From assembly GCA_030830765.1 (NCBI GenBank), contig JAURMJ010000296.1:1-6333 (forward strand): DNA of 6,333 nt, given 5' to 3'. The notes beneath the pieces are model-generated. The model searched no databases and was not told the origin of the DNA. It was given only the letters and a program-made list of their open reading frames with translations. Positions 1 through 5,985 of this stretch are shown here, piece after piece. This stretch comes from Quisquiliibacterium sp. (GTDB taxonomy: Bacteria; Pseudomonadota; Gammaproteobacteria; Burkholderiales; Burkholderiaceae_E). A program made the translations under genes and the position numbers. Each line of letters opens with the position of its first letter. Within the stretch, counting starts at the first letter, position 1.

Positions 1-621
1 GTTGTAGCCACTGGATCCAGCCTCCAGATCGAACTGACCGTAGAGCCCGCCAAGCCCGGTCAGCATCGGCACCTGTCGCTTGAACAGGCCGCGCAACAGT
101 GCAATCTTGGGTGGCGATGGCACAGCCTCGGCCTTCACGCAGGCGATTGATGGATTTTCATCCACGATTCGAGCGATGAGCGGGGCCGCCATGTGAACCC
201 CGGATGAGGCTGGATGATCCTGAAGCACAACGGGCAGCTTGCTCGCCGCACAGATACGGCCAAAATATTCAGCAATCCGCGCATCATTGGGGACCGCCTC
301 CGCCGATGGCGTCACCATCACGGCATGGGCACCCAGCTCAGCCGCCATCGCAGCCAGTTCGATGGTGGCATTCGTGCCGGGATGCGAGACGCCAACAATC
401 ACAGGCGTGGATTCACCCAAAGTCTGGACGGTGCACCGGATAATCTGCTCACGCTCGTGGTCACTCATCCGGTTGGCCTCACCGAGCACACCGAGAACGG
501 TAACCCCATCCACGCGCAGATCCTGCATGAATTTGAGCATTGTTTGCATTGCAGCGTCATCAAAAGACTCATCGCTGCAAAACGGGGTGGCCAGAATCGG
601 AAATACGCCGGTGAAATTCAT
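1..621 (-). CDS. Dihydrodipicolinate synthase/N-acetylneuraminate lyase family protein, C-terminus cut by window edge
   Basis: This gene is open from an ATG at 621 to the left edge and gives 207 residues of a class I aldolase TIM barrel; family members are about 290-310 residues, so roughly the last third is missing. The start is supported by AAGGA at 630-634, 8 nt upstream. The family pattern is clear: an N-terminal GVFPILATPF (5-14), a GVLGEANR loop (44-51), a VTP motif (103-105), and a VKAEA strand in which Lys163 is the expected Schiff-base lysine. It is probably not a true DapA. The DapA loop GTTGES reads GVLGEA, so both threonines are lost, and the DapA YNVP motif with the catalytic Tyr reads QDHP (134-137). 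This fits a subgroup annotated only as dihydrodipicolinate synthase family, so the substrate is unknown; a 2-keto acid aldolase or lyase is likely. It follows rimO by 13 nt and is probably co-transcribed. Family is certain, function is not. Confidence 0.9.
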   Translation of the reverse strand, partial: MNFTGVFPILATPFCSDESFDDAAMQTMLKFMQDLRVDGVTVLGVLGEANRMSDHEREQIIRCTVQTLGESTPVIVGVSHPGTNATIELAAMAAELGAHAVMVTPSAEAVPNDARIAEYFGRICAASKLPVVLQDHPASSGVHMAAPLIARIVDENPSIACVKAEAVPSPPKIALLRGLFKRQVPMLTGLGGLYGQFDLEAGSSGYN

Positions 622-629
622 TGCTCACA

Positions 630-634
630 TCCTT
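630..634 (-). promoter_or_regulatory. Ribosome binding site of the lyase-family gene
   Basis: AAGGA lies 8 nt before the ATG at 621 and fills most of the 13-nt gap after the rimO stop codon. It fixes the start of the lyase gene and argues that the gene is translated from the rimO transcript. Confidence 0.6.
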
Positions 635-2050
635 TCAGGAAGGGTCGATCATCTCGCCTTCAAGATCATGTTCATCGCTGCCGGTGATCCGGACCTGGAC
701 AAAATCACCGATCGGCAGGCGCCCCTCGCCAACGAAACGCACAACCCCGTCGATCTCTGGCGCATCCATTGCGCTGCGTCCGACCGCGACGATACCGGCG
801 TCGGTTTCCTCGACTCCGTCAACCAGCACCTGCATGTTCCGACCCACGAAACGCTGCAGACGCTCGGCAGAGATCTGTGCCTGAACCGCCATGAAACGCT
901 CACGACGTTCCTCGCGAATCTCATCGGGCAAGGCCCCGGGTAAATCGTTGGCCGCAGCTCCGTCGACCGGCGAATAAGCAAAGCAGCCCACGCGATCAAG
1001 GCGTGCTTCGCGAAGAAAGTCGAGCAGGTACTCGAATTCCTTCTCAGTCTCGCCGGGAAAACCTGCGATGAACGTGCTGCGCACGGTGATGTCCGGCAAG
1101 GCTGCGCGCCAGGCCTGAATGCGCTCTATGTTCCGCTCCCCAGATGCTGGTCGCTTCATTAACTTGAGAATCCGCGGGTGCGCATGCTGAAACGGAACAT
1201 CCAGATAAGGCAGCACACCGCCACCACCCATCAGTTCGACAACTTCGTCCACATGCGGATACGGGTAGACGTAATGCAGGCGGACCCAGGCGCCATGATC
1301 CTGGGCAAGCTTGCCCAATTCACGGACGAGATCCAGCATTTTCGTGCGAACCGGGCGTCCCTCAACAAAGCCACTGCGGTAGCGGACATCGACGCCATAG
1401 GCACTGGTGTCCTGGGAAATGACGAGCAGCTCCCGTACACCACTTTGCAGCAGAGCTTTGGCCTCGCGCATCACGTCGCCAATCGGACGGCTCACAAGAT
1501 CGCCCCGCATCGACGGAATGATGCAAAAGCTGCAACGATGATTGCAGCCTTCAGAAATCTTCAAATACGCGTAGTGGCGCGGAGTGAGTTTGATCCCGGC
1601 TTCCGGGACCAGATCTGAGAACGGATCATGCGGTCTGGGCAGATGTCGATGTACATGCTCCATGACCTCCTGCGCCGCATGAGGACCGGTGACCGCGAGA
1701 ACCTTCGGATGGACGTTGGTGACCATGTTGCCACCGTCCGAATCATTGCGGGCCCCCAGGCAACCAGTCACGATCACCTTACCGTTCTCGGCCAGCGCCT
1801 CCCCGATTGCGTCCAGCGATTCGGCAACCGCATCATCAATGAACCCGCAGGTGTTGACGACGACCAGATCTGAATCCTGGTAGCTCTGCGAGATGACATA
1901 CCCTTCAGCACGCAACTGCGTGACGATCAGTTCACTGTCGACCAGAGCCTTTGGACAACCCAGCGAGACAAAACCAACTTTTGGGGAAGAGGATTGGCGC
2001 GAACTGCGCGAGACGGCCTTTGAACCGCTACTACTTCTTTTCGTTGTCAC
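635..2050 (-). CDS. rimO: Ribosomal protein S12 methylthiotransferase RimO
   Basis: RimO is a radical-SAM enzyme that adds a methylthio group to the beta carbon of a conserved aspartate of ribosomal protein S12. Numbering from the GTG at 2050 (471 residues), the N-terminal methylthiotransferase domain starts at [18 protein letters not shown] and supplies three auxiliary-cluster cysteines, Cys32, Cys68 (NTCGF) and Cys97 (VTGCLGA). The radical-SAM motif [10 protein letters not shown] gives Cys169, Cys173 and Cys176. The PYLDVPFQH segment typical of RimO follows, and a TRAM domain fills about the last 65 residues, ending EGEMIDPS. Start choice is awkward: no ATG, GTG or TTG exists in frame between 2047 and the conserved core. 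The GTG at 2050, inside the last codons of phaR, is the nearest usable start and leaves about 22 extra residues before the core. It overlaps phaR by 20 nt, which suggests translational coupling. A frame open to 2149 exists but runs deep in phaR and is not homologous there. Confidence 0.95.
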   Translation of the reverse strand: MTTKRSSSGSKAVSRSSRQSSSPKVGFVSLGCPKALVDSELIVTQLRAEGYVISQSYQDSDLVVVNTCGFIDDAVAESLDAIGEALAENGKVIVTGCLGARNDSDGGNMVTNVHPKVLAVTGPHAAQEVMEHVHRHLPRPHDPFSDLVPEAGIKLTPRHYAYLKISEGCNHRCSFCIIPSMRGDLVSRPIGDVMREAKALLQSGVRELLVISQDTSAYGVDVRYRSGFVEGRPVRTKMLDLVRELGKLAQDHGAWVRLHYVYPYPHVDEVVELMGGGGVLPYLDVPFQHAHPRILKLMKRPASGERNIERIQAWRAALPDITVRSTFIAGFPGETEKEFEYLLDFLREARLDRVGCFAYSPVDGAAANDLPGALPDEIREERRERFMAVQAQISAERLQRFVGRNMQVLVDGVEETDAGIVAVGRSAMDAPEIDGVVRFVGEGRLPIGDFVQVRITGSDEHDLEGEMIDPS

Positions 2051-2588
2051 CCTGGGGACCACCGGGAAACGGAAATGACTGGAAGACGCTGCGCGCCTGC
2101 TGTTGCATCTGATCCTGCATCTGCACGAACAGATTCTTGCTCTGCTCAATGTAGTTGCCCATCATTGTCTGCATCATCGGCGTCTGAACGGCCATGAATT
2201 GCGCCCATAACTCTGGGCTGGGGAGTCCTTTGCTGTCGTAAAACGCCTTGGACTGATCCTGCATTTTCGCCTGGATCTCGACGAAGGCCTGCATGGTCTT
2301 TTCCAGATAAGAGCCCATCATGCCTTGCATCGCATGACCGTAGAACCGAATGATCTGGGCAAGCATCTCCGAAGAAAACAGCGGCGAACCGCCGGCCTCC
2401 TCCTCGAGAATAATCTGGAGCAAGATGGCCCGCGTCAGATCTTCACCAGACTTTGCATCGACAACCTTGAATTCCTCGTGGTCGAGCACAAGCTGCTTGA
2501 CATCAGCCAGCGTGATGTAGGCGCTGGTCTGCGTGTCGTAGAGCCGGCGATTGGGGTATTTCTTGATCAGGCGCACTAACGTTGGCAA
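2031..2588 (-). CDS. phaR: Polyhydroxyalkanoate synthesis repressor PhaR
   Basis: PhaR is a DNA-binding repressor of phasin and PHB genes, including itself, that is released when it binds nascent PHB. The 185-residue product has the family's DNA-binding domain at about 5-65, with the hallmark [12 protein letters not shown] (8-19), [11 protein letters not shown] (24-34) and [17 protein letters not shown] (48-64). The C-terminal half is Met/Gln-rich and contains two related helical units, residues 90-110 and 142-162 (for example MMGSYLE and MMGNYIE), corresponding to the polymer-binding regulatory domain. The start is a TTG at 2588, supported by GGAG 7 nt upstream; the GTG at residue 5 is less well placed and would clip the domain. 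It stops with TAG and overlaps the start of rimO. This is the Gram-negative regulator, not the unrelated Bacillus PhaR synthase subunit. Confidence 0.96.
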   Translation of the reverse strand: MPTLVRLIKKYPNRRLYDTQTSAYITLADVKQLVLDHEEFKVVDAKSGEDLTRAILLQIILEEEAGGSPLFSSEMLAQIIRFYGHAMQGMMGSYLEKTMQAFVEIQAKMQDQSKAFYDSKGLPSPELWAQFMAVQTPMMQTMMGNYIEQSKNLFVQMQDQMQQQARSVFQSFPFPGGPQGDNEKK

Positions 2589-2595
2589 AAAAGAA

Positions 2596-2599
2596 CTCC
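2596..2599 (-). promoter_or_regulatory. Ribosome binding site that decides the TTG start of phaR
   Basis: GGAG sits 7 nt upstream of the TTG at 2588-2586. No ATG is available near the start of the PhaR family domain, so this site is the main reason to accept TTG. A run of six T bases spans the spacer and the start codon. Confidence 0.65.
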
Positions 2600-2636
2600 A
2601 AGAGTGGTAATGCTACTCGAATCTTGATTTACGCGA

Positions 2637-2667
2637 ATGCGCGCCCGAAATCACCTCAGGCGCGCAT
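2637..2667. repeat. Perfect 9-bp inverted repeat between phaB and phaR
   Basis: ATGCGCGCC at 2637-2645 is the exact reverse complement of GGCGCGCAT at 2659-2667, with a 13-nt loop. It begins a few bases after the phaB stop codon and occupies much of the 85-nt phaB-phaR gap. No T-run follows on the minus strand, so it is not a canonical intrinsic terminator. It could be an mRNA-stabilising or attenuating hairpin that sets phaB and phaR levels apart, or an operator; PhaR proteins are reported to bind TGC-rich DNA and to repress their own gene. The structure is directly visible; the role is inferred. Confidence 0.6.
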
Positions 2668-2673
2668 CGGGGA

Positions 2674-3411
2674 TCAGCCCATGTGCAGTCCGCCGTTGCA
2701 AGAGAATTCAGCACCTGTCGTGAAGCCGCCCGCGTCGGTAGACAGCCAGCCCACGATCGACGCAATTTCCTCAGCCCTACCAAGCCGTTTGACTGGAATG
2801 GTCTGGATGATCTTCTCGCGAACGTCCTCGCGCACAGCCATGACCATGTCAGTGGCAATGTATCCCGGCGCCACGGTATTGACTGTCACACCTTTACTGG
2901 CAACTTCCTGCGCAAGCGCCATCGTAAAACCATGCATACCCGCTTTGGCAGCCGAGTAATTAGTCTGGCCGAACTGCCCTTTCTCTCCATTGACTGACGA
3001 GATGTTGATGATGCGCCCCCAGCCCTTGTCCATCATGCCGTCAATGACCTGCTTGGTCACGTTGAACAGGGAATTGAGATTGGTATCGATAACGGTACGC
3101 CAGTCGTCCAACGACATCTTGCGGAATACGCCATCGCGCGTAATCCCGGCGTTGTTGACCAGAATGTCCGGACTGCCAAACTCTGACTTGATTTTGTAGA
3201 AGGCCGCCTGGGTTGACTCCCAGTCAGAAACATTGCCGACAGAGGCGTGGAATTCATAGCCGTCTGCCTTTTGCTCGTTCAGCCACTTACTAAAGTCACG
3301 GGTCGGGCCGCAACCGGCCACCACAATACAGCCCATATCATGGAACTGGCGACAAATGGCAGTCCCGATTCCCCCCATGCCACCCGTCACGTAGGCCAGC
3401 TTCTTGCTCAT
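2674..3411 (-). CDS. phaB: NADPH-dependent acetoacetyl-CoA reductase PhaB
   Basis: PhaB reduces acetoacetyl-CoA to (R)-3-hydroxybutyryl-CoA, the monomer for PHB. The 245-residue product matches the Ralstonia enzyme (246 residues) closely along its whole length. It is a classical short-chain dehydrogenase: the nucleotide-binding TGGMGGIG (9-16), NNAG (86-89), Asn111, and the catalytic Ser139, Tyr152 and Lys156 in SSVNGEKGQFGQTNYSAAK. The family's substrate-binding Gln149 and the diagnostic C-terminus NGGLHMG are also present. The ATG at 3411 is chosen because AGGAG lies 7 nt upstream and it aligns with the family start; a longer frame from 3465 adds 18 unsupported residues. It lies 70 nt after phaC in the same direction, with nothing notable in that gap. 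No phaA lies between them. Confidence 0.97.
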   Translation of the reverse strand: MSKKLAYVTGGMGGIGTAICRQFHDMGCIVVAGCGPTRDFSKWLNEQKADGYEFHASVGNVSDWESTQAAFYKIKSEFGSPDILVNNAGITRDGVFRKMSLDDWRTVIDTNLNSLFNVTKQVIDGMMDKGWGRIINISSVNGEKGQFGQTNYSAAKAGMHGFTMALAQEVASKGVTVNTVAPGYIATDMVMAVREDVREKIIQTIPVKRLGRAEEIASIVGWLSTDAGGFTTGAEFSCNGGLHMG

Positions 3412-3418
3412 TATCAAT

Positions 3419-3423
3419 CTCCT
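3419..3423 (-). promoter_or_regulatory. Ribosome binding site of phaB, deciding its start
   Basis: AGGAG is spaced 7 nt from the ATG at 3411. It favours this start over the upstream in-frame GTG at 3465, which would add 18 residues not expected in the family. Confidence 0.7.
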
Positions 3424-3481
3424 AAGTTGATCACGTTGAAGCATTTGGGTGCGGGCAATGGCCACAGCCCAGTACTCTGAA

Positions 3482-5458
3482 TCATTCGGCGCGAACCTTC
3501 ACATACCCTCCCGGTGCAGACTCAAGCGGAGGATATTGCTTCGATCCAGGCGAGACCGGCGCCGCAACCGACTCGCCGCGATGCGCTTCGAGCCAGTCGG
3601 TCCAGTCGTTCCACCAACTGCCAGGCTGTTCGGTCGCGTTCTCAAGCCAGACTTCAGGCTCACCGGCAGGGGCCGGCCCAGTCCAATAACTGCGTTTGTT
3701 CTTGGACGCAGGATTGATTGCACCAGCGATGTGGCCGCTTGCCCCGAGCACAAAACGGACAGGTCCAGCAAGCAGGCAGGCACCGGAGAATGCCGCTCGC
3801 CAAAGGACGATGTGATCTTCACGAGCACCAAATACATACGTCGGCATGTTGATACGACGCAGGTCAATCGGCTGACCGGCACAAACCAGTCGACCGGGTA
3901 TCTTCAGTTCATTCTGAAGATACATATGACGCAGATACCAGGCGTACATCGGTCCGGGTAGATTCGTGCTGTCAGAGTTCCAGTACAACAAATCGAAGGC
4001 AGGCGGCTGCTCACCTTTGAGGTAATTATTGACATAGTAGTTCCAGACCAGATCATTGGGCCTCAGGAACGAGAACGTGGTTGCCAGATCCTTTCCCCGC
4101 AGCAGGCCGCCCCGGCCGATGGTCTGCTCGCGTAACTGCACGGCAGCTTCATCGACAAACACACCGAGGGTTCCCGGCTCCGCAAAATCCAGCAAGGTCG
4201 TCATCAATGTCATTGAGTGCACTGGTCGCTCGCCGCGCGCCGCCAGTGCAGCGATCCCGGTGGCAAGAATCGTTCCCCCAACACAGAATCCCAACGCGTT
4301 GATCGTCGATGCGCCGCTGATCTGACGGGTCACATCGATGGCTTTGAAGATCCCCAGGGTCAGGTAGTCATCCCAGCTCAGATGGCCAAGCTCGGGCCCG
4401 GCATTGCGCCAGGAGACTAGAAAGACCGTATGCCCCTTGGAGACCGCGTTCGCAACGAACGAGCCCTCCGGCTGCAAGTCCATGATGTAGAACTTGTTGA
4501 TGAACGGTGGCACCAGCAGCAAAGGACGCGCGCCGACTTTCGGAGTCGAGGGCGCGTACTGAATCAGTTCGATCAGTTCATTGCGAAAGACGACCGCGCC
4601 TGGCGAAGTTGCAACGTTGACACCGATCTGAAACGCCGTTTCATCTGTCTGTCGAATCCGTCCCTGCTGAAGGTCGTCAAAAAGATTTTCGAGACCGACC
4701 CGAAGGCTCTCACCACGGGTCTCCAGCAGCTTTTGCTGAACTTCCGGGTTCGTGGCCAGGAAATTGGACGGAGAGAGCATGTCGACCCATTGCTGCGTCG
4801 CAAAACTGAGGCGGTCTTTTGTTTCACGGTCAGCCTCGACTGAAGCAGCCAGACGTTGCATGAATTCCGCATTCAGCAGATACAACGCAGCCGTCCAGGT
4901 AAACGGGCCATTGTCATGCCAGGATTCATGCGAGAAACGACGATCCGGTAAACCGGGCGCAGCATGCTCCGAGGCAGAGCTGAGCAACTGCTGCCAGCGC
5001 TGCAAATATTCCTCCTGGAGTTTTGTGAGTATGTCCGGAGAAATATGGGCGCTTCCCAACGTAGGTATCAGCTTGGCAAATGCGGATGATGCATCTTCGA
5101 GACCCGCGCCGAACATTCCCCCCGGAAACTCAAATCCCGCCCCTCCCGAGGCCGACTGCCTTGAGCCGGCAGCCCGCTTGCGGGAGCCCGATGAATGACC
5201 CGCCGATGTCCTCCCGGCCGATTTCGAGCCTGATTTTGATGCGGATTTTGTTGCGGGTTGTTTTGCCGGTTTTTTTGCGGATTTTGTGGCAGGTTTTGCA
5301 GCCGCCTTGGCTCCAGGCTTGCCTGCCGACTTGTCCACCGCCTCTGCCTTCGAGGCGGCTGCGGCAGCACGCGACCGGGTCGACGTTCCTGAGGCTGTGG
5401 CTTTCTTTGCCGCCTTGCGGGGCGAGCTTGCCGATTCAGGTTTCTTTACGGTCGCCAT
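3482..5458 (-). CDS. phaC: Class I poly(3-hydroxyalkanoate) synthase PhaC with a long basic N-terminal tail
   Basis: PhaC polymerises (R)-3-hydroxybutyryl-CoA into PHB at the granule surface, forming a thioester intermediate on cysteine. From the ATG at 5458 (AGGAG 6 nt upstream) the product has 658 residues, against about 589 in Ralstonia. Residues 1-105 are a Lys/Ala/Ser/Pro-rich tail (see separate entry). Residues from about 140 are a normal class I synthase: the N-terminal domain with DRRF (172-175), WVDMLSPSNFLATNPE (224-239) and TDETAFQIGVNVA (271-283), then the alpha/beta-hydrolase domain. The lipase-like box GFCVG gives catalytic Cys392; Asp548 in GAREDHIVLW and His576 in GASGHIAGAINP complete the triad. 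FSFLRPNDLVWNYY (463-476) and KNKRSYWT (586-593) are also family signatures. It is the first gene of the PHB cluster, facing away from a small membrane-protein gene. No PhaE or PhaR subunit is expected for class I. Confidence 0.97.
   Translation of the reverse strand: MATVKKPESASSPRKAAKKATASGTSTRSRAAAAASKAEAVDKSAGKPGAKAAAKPATKSAKKPAKQPATKSASKSGSKSAGRTSAGHSSGSRKRAAGSRQSASGGAGFEFPGGMFGAGLEDASSAFAKLIPTLGSAHISPDILTKLQEEYLQRWQQLLSSASEHAAPGLPDRRFSHESWHDNGPFTWTAALYLLNAEFMQRLAASVEADRETKDRLSFATQQWVDMLSPSNFLATNPEVQQKLLETRGESLRVGLENLFDDLQQGRIRQTDETAFQIGVNVATSPGAVVFRNELIELIQYAPSTPKVGARPLLLVPPFINKFYIMDLQPEGSFVANAVSKGHTVFLVSWRNAGPELGHLSWDDYLTLGIFKAIDVTRQISGASTINALGFCVGGTILATGIAALAARGERPVHSMTLMTTLLDFAEPGTLGVFVDEAAVQLREQTIGRGGLLRGKDLATTFSFLRPNDLVWNYYVNNYLKGEQPPAFDLLYWNSDSTNLPGPMYAWYLRHMYLQNELKIPGRLVCAGQPIDLRRINMPTYVFGAREDHIVLWRAAFSGACLLAGPVRFVLGASGHIAGAINPASKNKRSYWTGPAPAGEPEVWLENATEQPGSWWNDWTDWLEAHRGESVAAPVSPGSKQYPPLESAPGGYVKVRAE
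5144..5458 (-). other. Region encoding the histone H1/PhaF-like basic tail of PhaC
   Basis: This is residues 1-105 of PhaC. I count 28 Ala, 18 Lys and 7 Arg against only 3 acidic residues, a net charge near +22. Residues 47-82 show imperfect short repeats of the type KPA/KSA, such as AAAKPATKSAKKPAKQPATK (52-71). No hydrophobic core or signal peptide is visible, so it is probably disordered. Similar compositions occur in histone H1-like bacterial proteins, AlgP, and the DNA-binding tails of the granule proteins PhaF and PhaM. DNA binding by this tail is inference. Most lysines in the repeat are AAA codons, giving T-rich runs on the plus strand. Confidence 0.85.
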
Positions 5459-5597
5459 CAGTGACTCCTGGAGTATCCTAAACTGAGGAACTAAGGGACC
5501 GGACAACGCACATCTGACCGAAGCCCTATTTTATTGTGCACCGCATTATTTTACCCGCAAGCATACCCCCAGAGACCATACAGGACTTTCTTGATCG
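5459..5597. promoter_or_regulatory. Divergent intergenic region with probable phaC promoter
   Basis: These 139 bp separate divergently oriented genes and must carry the phaC promoter unless transcription enters from pgeF. The most striking part is AT-rich: TATTTTA occurs at 5527-5533 and again at 5547-5553 as a direct repeat 20 bp apart, with the palindrome GTGCAC (5536-5541) between. On the minus strand each repeat reads TAAAATA, a plausible -10 element; using the proximal one gives a phaC leader of about 60 nt. I see no convincing -35 hexamer for either copy. Boundaries and promoter identity are inferred. Confidence 0.4.
5465..5469 (-). promoter_or_regulatory. Ribosome binding site of phaC, deciding its start
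   Basis: AGGAG lies 6 nt before the ATG at 5458. The in-frame alternative start at 5506 is a TTG, which would add 16 residues of no family relevance. Confidence 0.7.
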
Positions 5598-5864
5598 ATG
5601 TATATCATTGCGATTGCCTGGGTTTACACGGTGCTGATGGTTTCCGCAGCACAACCAACGCTATTTCGCGGCATCGTCACGTTCGTGGGTGCTGGCTTGA
5701 TGCCTCTCGCGCTCTTTCTTTACCTGTTCGGCACCCCGCAGCGAAGGCGCAATCAGGCAGCACGTGAACGGGAGAGGGAACGCTTGCGTGCAAACGCGGA
5801 GACGGGCACGACGCTGCAAGACAGCGGTGACAGGTCCGAGTCGACGCGTCATCCGAGCGAGTAA
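5598..5864 (+). CDS. Small two-helix membrane protein of unknown function
   Basis: The 88-residue product has two predicted hydrophobic helices (about 2-18 and 25-44), then GTPQRRR (45-51) and a highly charged, Arg/Glu-rich segment to about residue 64, followed by a polar tail. By the positive-inside rule both ends should face the cytoplasm, with a hairpin in the inner membrane. I recall similar short proteins of the pattern MYIVAIAW...LFGTPxRRR in betaproteobacteria, without a known function. The start is uncertain in its ribosome site: AGGA at 5582-5585 is 12 nt away, which is long, but the hydrophobic helix begins right at the ATG. It is the only plus-strand gene here and is transcribed away from phaC. 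Alternative minus-strand frames over it look like shadows. Confidence 0.75.
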   Translation: MYIIAIAWVYTVLMVSAAQPTLFRGIVTFVGAGLMPLALFLYLFGTPQRRRNQAARERERERLRANAETGTTLQDSGDRSESTRHPSE

Positions 5865-5884
5865 GCCCCGATAGGCGCCAAATC

Positions 5885-5919
5885 CTGGTGCCGCAGCAGG
5901 TGCCCCGTTCTGCCACCAG
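5885..5919. repeat. Imperfect hairpin downstream of the small membrane-protein gene
   Basis: CTGGTG (5885-5890) pairs with CACCAG (5914-5919), and GCAG (5893-5896) with CTGC (5910-5913), around a 13-nt loop with a 2-nt bulge. An alternative stem pairs GGCGCC (5874-5879) with GGTGCC (5887-5892). Placed 20 nt after the TAA at 5864, it could help end the plus-strand transcript, but no T-run follows, so terminator activity is doubtful. Confidence 0.35.
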
Positions 5920-5933
5920 CAACCGGCCTCTGA

Positions 5934-5985
5934 ATTGAGTGATCTGAGATCACCCGGCTGAGCCGGACGATCAGGATCACTCAAT
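5934..5985. repeat. Long inverted repeat overlapping the 3' end of pgeF, possible bidirectional terminator
   Basis: ATTGAGTGATC (5934-5944) is the exact reverse complement of GATCACTCAAT (5975-5985). Inside it GATC pairs with GATC (5948-5951 with 5969-5972) and CCGGC with GCCGG (5954-5958 with 5962-5966) around a TGA loop, about 20 base pairs in all. The outer right arm contains the last two codons and stop codon of pgeF. It lies between convergent genes, where a shared transcription stop is expected, but neither side has a clear T-run, so it is not a textbook intrinsic terminator. It may instead protect the mRNA 3' end or be a REP-like element. Confidence 0.6.

Noticed and set aside
239..943. 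A 234-codon plus-strand open frame
   Set aside because: It is antisense to the lyase and the end of rimO, both with strong family motifs, and its translation shows no recognisable domain. Long antisense frames are common in GC-rich DNA.
2051..2149. Extending RimO to the start at 2149
   Set aside because: These residues come from reading phaR out of frame; they are Arg/Ser/Cys-rich and not part of RimO homologues.
3449..3961. A 170-codon plus-strand open frame opposite the end of phaC
   Set aside because: It is antisense to conserved PhaC motifs, shows no domain and no ribosome site; a shadow frame.
5270..5276. A7 run on the phaC strand (GCA AAA AAA) as a possible programmed -1 frameshift site in the PhaC tail
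   Set aside because: It is in the correct A AAA AAA phase, but there is no evident stimulatory structure and a shift would lead only to a short truncated product. Consecutive AAA lysine codons explain it.
5459..5506. Longer PhaC start at the TTG at 5506
   Set aside because: The ATG at 5458 has a well-placed AGGAG; the extension covers that ribosome site and has no family support.
5661..5984. A 107-codon minus-strand frame opposite the small membrane protein
   Set aside because: Its product is Arg/Pro/Cys-rich without a coherent domain, while the plus-strand frame encodes clear membrane helices next to its start.
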